A DNA stretch of 64,000 nucleotides from an uncultured Piscinibacter sp. Lineage in GTDB: Bacteria > Pseudomonadota > Gammaproteobacteria > Burkholderiales > Burkholderiaceae_C. How positions within the stretch are numbered: the stretch's first letter is position 1; each line of letters begins with the position of its first letter. Below the pieces are notes generated by a model. It did not search any database, had not been told where the DNA came from, and saw only the letters and a list, made by a program, of their open reading frames with translations. Positions 61,925 to 64,000 of this stretch are shown here, in pieces. The stretch is taken from assembly GCF_937952055.1 (NCBI RefSeq), contig NZ_CALFYO010000011.1, positions 124,001 through 188,000 of the forward strand. Direction: 5' to 3'. Made by a program: the position numbers and the translations under genes.

Positions 61925-63241
61925 TCAGGCGGCCAGCCGCTCCAGCGGCGGCGGCTGGGCCGGGTGGCCGCCGTCATTGGCGGCGGGTGCCTTGCCGCCG
62001 CCGTGGCTGGTGTCCTGCACCTGGGGGGCACTGTTGCCCGTGGCGAACCGCGTGGCGAGCAGCCTGTCGATGGCCGATCCGTCGCGGCGGGTCATGTTGG
62101 GGACAAATCGACTATAGACCGTGAATAGCATTTGGCTATTAGCATGGCCCATCTGATTGGCAATCCATTCAGGCGCCTCGCCCGAGGCCAACCACAGCGT
62201 CGCGGCGGTGTGGCGCATCTGATAGGGGCGACGCGCCTTGAGACCGAGGTGGCGCAGCAGCGGGTACCACACGCGGTCGCTGAAGTTCTTGTTGTCGATC
62301 GGGTGGCCTTCGCGGTTGCAGAAGACGTACTCGCTGATCTTGGACGTCGCCGCGTACTGGCGTTGCAGTGCCTCATACACGGGCCCAGACATCTGGAGGT
62401 CCCTCAGACTGCTGTCGGTCTTGGTCTCGTCGTCCTCGCCGAGCACGAAGGTCTCGCGGATGAGGATGAGGCGGCGCTCGAAGTCCACGTACTTCCACTT
62501 CAAGCCGTGGGCCTCGCCGGTGCGCATGCCGGTGAAGATGCGGATAGTGAAGTAGTCGCGCCAGTCGGCGCGGACCGTTGCGAGGATCTTCTGCACTTCG
62601 TCGAGCGTGAAGGGGTCGACGTCGGACTTCTTGACCTTCAGGCGCTTGACGGTGGAACAGGGAGAGACGAAGCCGTAACGGTCTGCAGCTTCGGCCATCA
62701 CCTGGCTCAGCACGCCCATCACGCCGTTGATACGCTTGTTGCTGAGCTTGTCTCCGGTGCGGCCGGGTTTGGTGGCGAGTTGGGCGCGGAACGCGAGGCA
62801 CTCGGCCTTGGTGATCGCGCCGACGGTCCTGTCGCCGAAGGCGGGCAGGAGGTGGCCGTCGAGCGTAGACTTCAGCACCTTGATGTGCGAGCGGCGCCAC
62901 TCGACTTCGTGCTCGGAGAGCCAGGTGGCGACGAAGGTGCGGAAGGTGGGCGTCGGTGACACCGTGGCCGCCACCGCAGCCGCGATGGGAACGGCCGCCG
63001 CCTTAGGCGCGACGACTACCGAGTCCGGGGCACGCTGGCTCTGCTTGCTACTAGGAAAAGTCGCCGCATAGTCGAACGTGCCGGCCTTGATCTGCGCTTC
63101 GATCTGCACGAGCACCTTGTCCATGCGTTTGCGATTCGCGGGGCTATCCGGCAGCAGGGTCTGCTCGCGACAGCGCCGGCCCTCGTAGCGGAAGTCGAAA
63201 AACAGTAGGCCCGTGTCTCCACGGGCGCGCACGCTACCCAT
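61925..63241 (-). CDS. int: tyrosine integrase
   Basis: A 438-residue phage-type integrase. The N-terminal arm-binding domain (LLFFDFRYEGRRCREQTLLP) resembles DUF3596; a SAM-like core-binding domain follows (TFRTFVATWLSEHEVEWRRS). The catalytic domain shows IFTGMRTGEAHGLKW (Arg near 237), QMRHTAATLWLASG (His-x-x-Arg region near 340), MGHAN (His near 365) and Tyr in FTVYSRF near 374. ATG 63241 is chosen because the conserved arm domain starts there. It overlaps the excisionase-like gene, forming an integration module at the window's right end. Confidence 0.9.
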   Translation of the reverse strand: MGSVRARGDTGLLFFDFRYEGRRCREQTLLPDSPANRKRMDKVLVQIEAQIKAGTFDYAATFPSSKQSQRAPDSVVVAPKAAAVPIAAAVAATVSPTPTFRTFVATWLSEHEVEWRRSHIKVLKSTLDGHLLPAFGDRTVGAITKAECLAFRAQLATKPGRTGDKLSNKRINGVMGVLSQVMAEAADRYGFVSPCSTVKRLKVKKSDVDPFTLDEVQKILATVRADWRDYFTIRIFTGMRTGEAHGLKWKYVDFERRLILIRETFVLGEDDETKTDSSLRDLQMSGPVYEALQRQYAATSKISEYVFCNREGHPIDNKNFSDRVWYPLLRHLGLKARRPYQMRHTAATLWLASGEAPEWIANQMGHANSQMLFTVYSRFVPNMTRRDGSAIDRLLATRFATGNSAPQVQDTSHGGGKAPAANDGGHPAQPPPLERLAA

Positions 63242-63521
63242 GGAGCACCCCGCCGTTTGCCAGAGGGATCGCCACTCGCTCGACGCCGGCCATCGCACGC
63301 ATGTCACGTTCGATGGCTTCCCAGACGAACAGGATCTTTCGCCCCCCAAACGGCCGCACGTAGTGCGTGCCCTCGAGCAGCACGCTGTCCTTGAGTCGCT
63401 CCCGGATTGTTCGAACGTCGTACTTGATGCGAGCCGCGAGTTCGTCTGTGGTCAGGTAGGTGGTATCCGGCACTTGGTGCACCTCCGCAATCGGTTGACA
63501 ATGTGATCGACAAAATTCCAT
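63234..63521 (-). CDS. excisionase-like DNA-binding protein
   Basis: A 95-residue protein with a winged-helix/MerR-like DNA-binding segment (YLTTDELAARIKYDVRTIRE, then EGTHYVRPFGGRKILFVWEA), as in AlpA/Xis-type excisionases. GTG 63482 is an alternative start. It overlaps the integrase start by 8 bases, a usual xis-int order. It likely controls excision direction and may autoregulate. Confidence 0.72.
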   Translation of the reverse strand: MEFCRSHCQPIAEVHQVPDTTYLTTDELAARIKYDVRTIRERLKDSVLLEGTHYVRPFGGRKILFVWEAIERDMRAMAGVERVAIPLANGGVLHG

Positions 63522-63532
63522 TCCGCTGGTTG

Positions 63533-63608
63533 TTTTGTCGCCCTGAATGACATTCTCGCTCGCAGAACGTCATTCGTCAAGGCGTTTTGTCGCCTTGGAT
63601 GACATTTT
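63533..63608. promoter_or_regulatory. three-copy operator-like repeat between xis and cI-like genes
   Basis: Copies at 63533-63555 (TTTTGTCGCC..TGAATGACATT), 63585-63608 (TTTTGTCGCC..TGGATGACATT) and an inverted, diverged copy at 63565-63583 share a GCC-TGA-ATGAC core. They lie between the divergent excisionase-like and XRE-like genes, the classic place for repressor operators. Confidence 0.6.
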
Positions 63609-63623
63609 TTCTTTGGAAGCGAC

Positions 63624-63851
63624 ATGCTGAGGTGCCATCTATCCCGCCTGATGGGCGAGCGAAAGCTCAGGATCGCCGACGTCGCACGCGACACCGGTCT
63701 GCATCGCAACACGGTCACGCTCCTATACGACGAGACCGCGACCCGCGTCGACCTGGACTCGATAGAGAAGCTGTGCGCCTACTTCGGTGTGGGCGTTGGC
63801 GAGTTGTTCGAGCACATCCCAGACCCGCCGGTCTCGTCGCGCAAGCGGTAA
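63624..63851 (+). CDS. Cro/C1-type small regulator
   Basis: A 75-residue protein that is nearly all helix-turn-helix: HLSRLMGERKLRIADVARDT, GLHRNTVTLLYDETATRVDL, IEKLCAYFGVGVGELFEHI. It resembles YozG/Cro-type regulators. It is divergent from the xis-int pair and the repeats at 63533-63608 lie in its promoter, so it is the likely repressor of integrase and excisionase. Confidence 0.85.
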   Translation: MLRCHLSRLMGERKLRIADVARDTGLHRNTVTLLYDETATRVDLDSIEKLCAYFGVGVGELFEHIPDPPVSSRKR

Positions 63852-64000
63852 CTGCTGCCCTGGGATCGTCGGGCTACAAGCCCTTGAAATTCCGCGGGCG
63901 CGAGACGCAGGCTCCACACAAGCAGCGCCTGACGTAGGCCGCCGCCCAAGTTCTACCGTGGCACGCTTTGCAGCGGCAGTTGTCCTTTAATCCCGGGACG
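63852..64000. other. right edge, no gene seen
   Basis: 149 bases with no supported gene, tRNA or clear attachment site. An element boundary could lie here or beyond the window. Confidence 0.35.

Noticed and set aside
1..64000. CRISPR arrays, cas genes, rRNA, tRNA and transposase/IS elements
   Set aside because: No regularly spaced repeats, cas motifs, RNA genes or IS transposases were recognised; tRNA absence is by eye only.

Overview
The window is GC-rich, uses ATG/GTG/TTG starts, and packs its genes into short operons with ATGA overlaps. It carries integron recombination sites (attC) of the kind common in Burkholderiales and Xanthomonadales. I therefore read it as accessory DNA of a beta- or gamma-proteobacterium; the genus cannot be fixed from the window alone. 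There are no rRNA, tRNA or housekeeping genes. Almost everything recognisable is mobile-DNA machinery or a predicted anti-phage (conflict) protein.

Layout. (1) 1-12.6 kb: an integron cassette array with no integrase in view, all cassettes reading on the minus strand. It has three clear attC sites of 117-129 bp (1341-1469, 2311-2438, 10050-10166), a clear short one (3044-3108) and four degenerate ones. Cassettes encode two TIR proteins with a membrane segment, an SGNH-type hydrolase and small membrane proteins. The array is interrupted by a lipoprotein / trypsin-like protease / DUF1906 operon (4355-8903) and by decayed genes. (2) 13.5-17.2 kb: a membrane patatin-like phospholipase overlapping a DUF4062 protein. 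(3) 17.2-22.7 kb: a double-TIR protein with a SLOG/LOG-like protein (Thoeris-like logic), divergent from a TIR-membrane-WD40 protein, with a dead TIR fragment between them. (4) 22.9-27.3 kb: a five-gene operon of a ThsB-like TIR protein, an Nmad2-like protein, a TylF-like methyltransferase, a DNA-base-hypermodification family protein and a MazG-type pyrophosphohydrolase. (5) 27.8-32.0 kb: a 1411-residue TIR-membrane-coiled-coil-WD40 protein. (6) 32.1-35.1 kb: a DUF2075/schlafen-like helicase with a second MazG-like enzyme and a small regulator. (7) 35.2-39.1 kb: a serine recombinase with two ParB-like proteins, a mobile-element module. (8) 39.1-58.9 kb: a NYN-domain protein, a GIY-YIG protein, a methyltransferase-HNH fusion, two complete McrBC pairs flanking a RecQ-UvrD fusion, and a large SF2 helicase. 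(9) 59.1-63.9 kb: an integrative-element end with a tyrosine integrase, an excisionase-like protein and a Cro/C1-type regulator.

How it may work together. Six TIR genes occupy distinct contexts within about 31 kb, so this is a TIR-rich defence island in which several systems were collected by at least three mobilisation routes (integron, serine recombinase/ParB, tyrosine integrase). The best candidates for undescribed systems are the TIR-Nmad2-TylF-hypermodification-MazG operon and the double-TIR/SLOG pair. Next come the patatin/DUF4062 pair and the double-McrBC/RecQ-UvrD cluster. Assignments come from reading motifs by eye; no database search was possible.
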